Source: Vogesella fluminis (GTDB lineage Bacteria; Pseudomonadota; Gammaproteobacteria; Burkholderiales; Chromobacteriaceae). Taken from it: 32,639 nt of DNA. Shown piece by piece: positions 32,551 through 32,639 of this stretch. The notes beneath the pieces are model-generated. The model made no database searches. It saw only the letters and a program-made list of their open reading frames with translations, and had not been told where the DNA came from. Position numbers and translations under genes: made by a program. Each line of letters starts with the position of its first letter. Position 1 is the stretch's first letter. The stretch is from NCBI RefSeq assembly GCF_014652335.1, contig NZ_BMYP01000006.1:1-32639 (forward strand), written 5' to 3'.

Positions 32551-32563
32551 TGCGGCCAACCTT
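32551..32563 (-). repeat. Interspersed word, single copy (minus orientation)
   Basis: TGCGGCCAACCTT, the exact reverse complement of AAGGTTGGCCGCA, unpaired in the noncoding right end. Confidence 0.8.
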
Positions 32564-32593
32564 TGTGTGCCGGCCAGGGCCAGCCGGCGCCGC

Positions 32594-32619
32594 GGTGAAA
32601 AACGGATGGTTCCGTCACC
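32594..32619 (-). terminator. Possible terminator of a minus-strand gene beyond the window
   Basis: GGTGA (32594-32598) pairs with TCACC (32615-32619), and inside it CGGA (32603-32606) pairs with TCCG (32611-32614). Read on the minus strand, the inner stem is followed by a short T run (A5 at 32598-32602). Short stems; low confidence. Confidence 0.3.
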
Positions 32620-32639
32620 GGAAGCAGCCGGTTGCCCTT

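Larger units (their letters stand above)
32279..32639. other. Gene-free right end of window
   Basis: No gene with recognisable features is seen. It holds an 18-bp tandem repeat (32440-32481), one copy of the interspersed word (32551-32563) and a small hairpin near the end. No clear terminator follows the PLP enzyme gene. Confidence 0.6.

Overview
The window looks like a chromosomal segment of a GC-rich betaproteobacterium, most plausibly of the Neisseriales/Chromobacteriaceae type. That placement is inferred from the gene set (cysS, rpmE, DUF945/YdgA-like protein, YoaB-type Rid protein, acyl-lipid desaturase) and from base composition; I cannot fix the genus. Most of it is densely packed coding sequence. 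No rRNA, tRNA, CRISPR array or replication origin was seen.

Layout. (1) 1-1311: a decaying branched-chain amino acid export locus, with an AsnC/Lrp-type regulator fragment divergent from a frameshifted azlC and an azlD carrying an internal stop. (2) 1312-1834: noncoding debris holding one copy of a 63-bp repeat. (3) 1835-7346: an iron/siderophore uptake island with a PchR/YbtA-like AraC regulator divergent from a TonB-dependent receptor. The receptor is coupled to a SAM O-methyltransferase-like gene and an FptX/RhtX-like MFS permease. Fur-box-like sites lie in the divergent promoter, and a second copy of the 63-bp repeat lies just beyond the far side. (4) 7350-13889, minus strand: an N-heterocycle catabolic cluster (NCS1 permease, hyuB, hyuA, AraC regulator) with a repeated motif upstream of the permease and of hyuB that could be the AraC operator. 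(5) 14155-18758: an acyl-CoA synthetase divergent from a hybrid histidine kinase and an OmpR-type response regulator. (6) 18834-29115: mainly housekeeping-type genes: Gfo/Idh/MocA oxidoreductase, DUF945 protein, desaturase, Rid2 protein, YddA/SbmA-like ABC transporter, cysS, rpmE and an ArnT-like glycosyltransferase. (7) 29183-32278: an IS5-family transposase remnant followed by a compact cytochrome P450 plus PLP gamma-lyase-type enzyme pair, probably acquired. (8) 32279-32639: noncoding sequence with a short tandem repeat.

The most striking feature outside the genes is an interspersed word, GTTGGCCGCA. I count 18 exact copies on both strands, ten of them in intergenic DNA. Nine copies extend to AAGGTTGGCCGCA. 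Three intergenic regions carry it as inverted pairs placed like terminators at gene ends, an arrangement resembling DNA uptake sequences in Neisseriaceae. A 140-bp MITE-like element (20026-20165) sits exactly at a stop codon, between the DUF945 gene and its own terminator.
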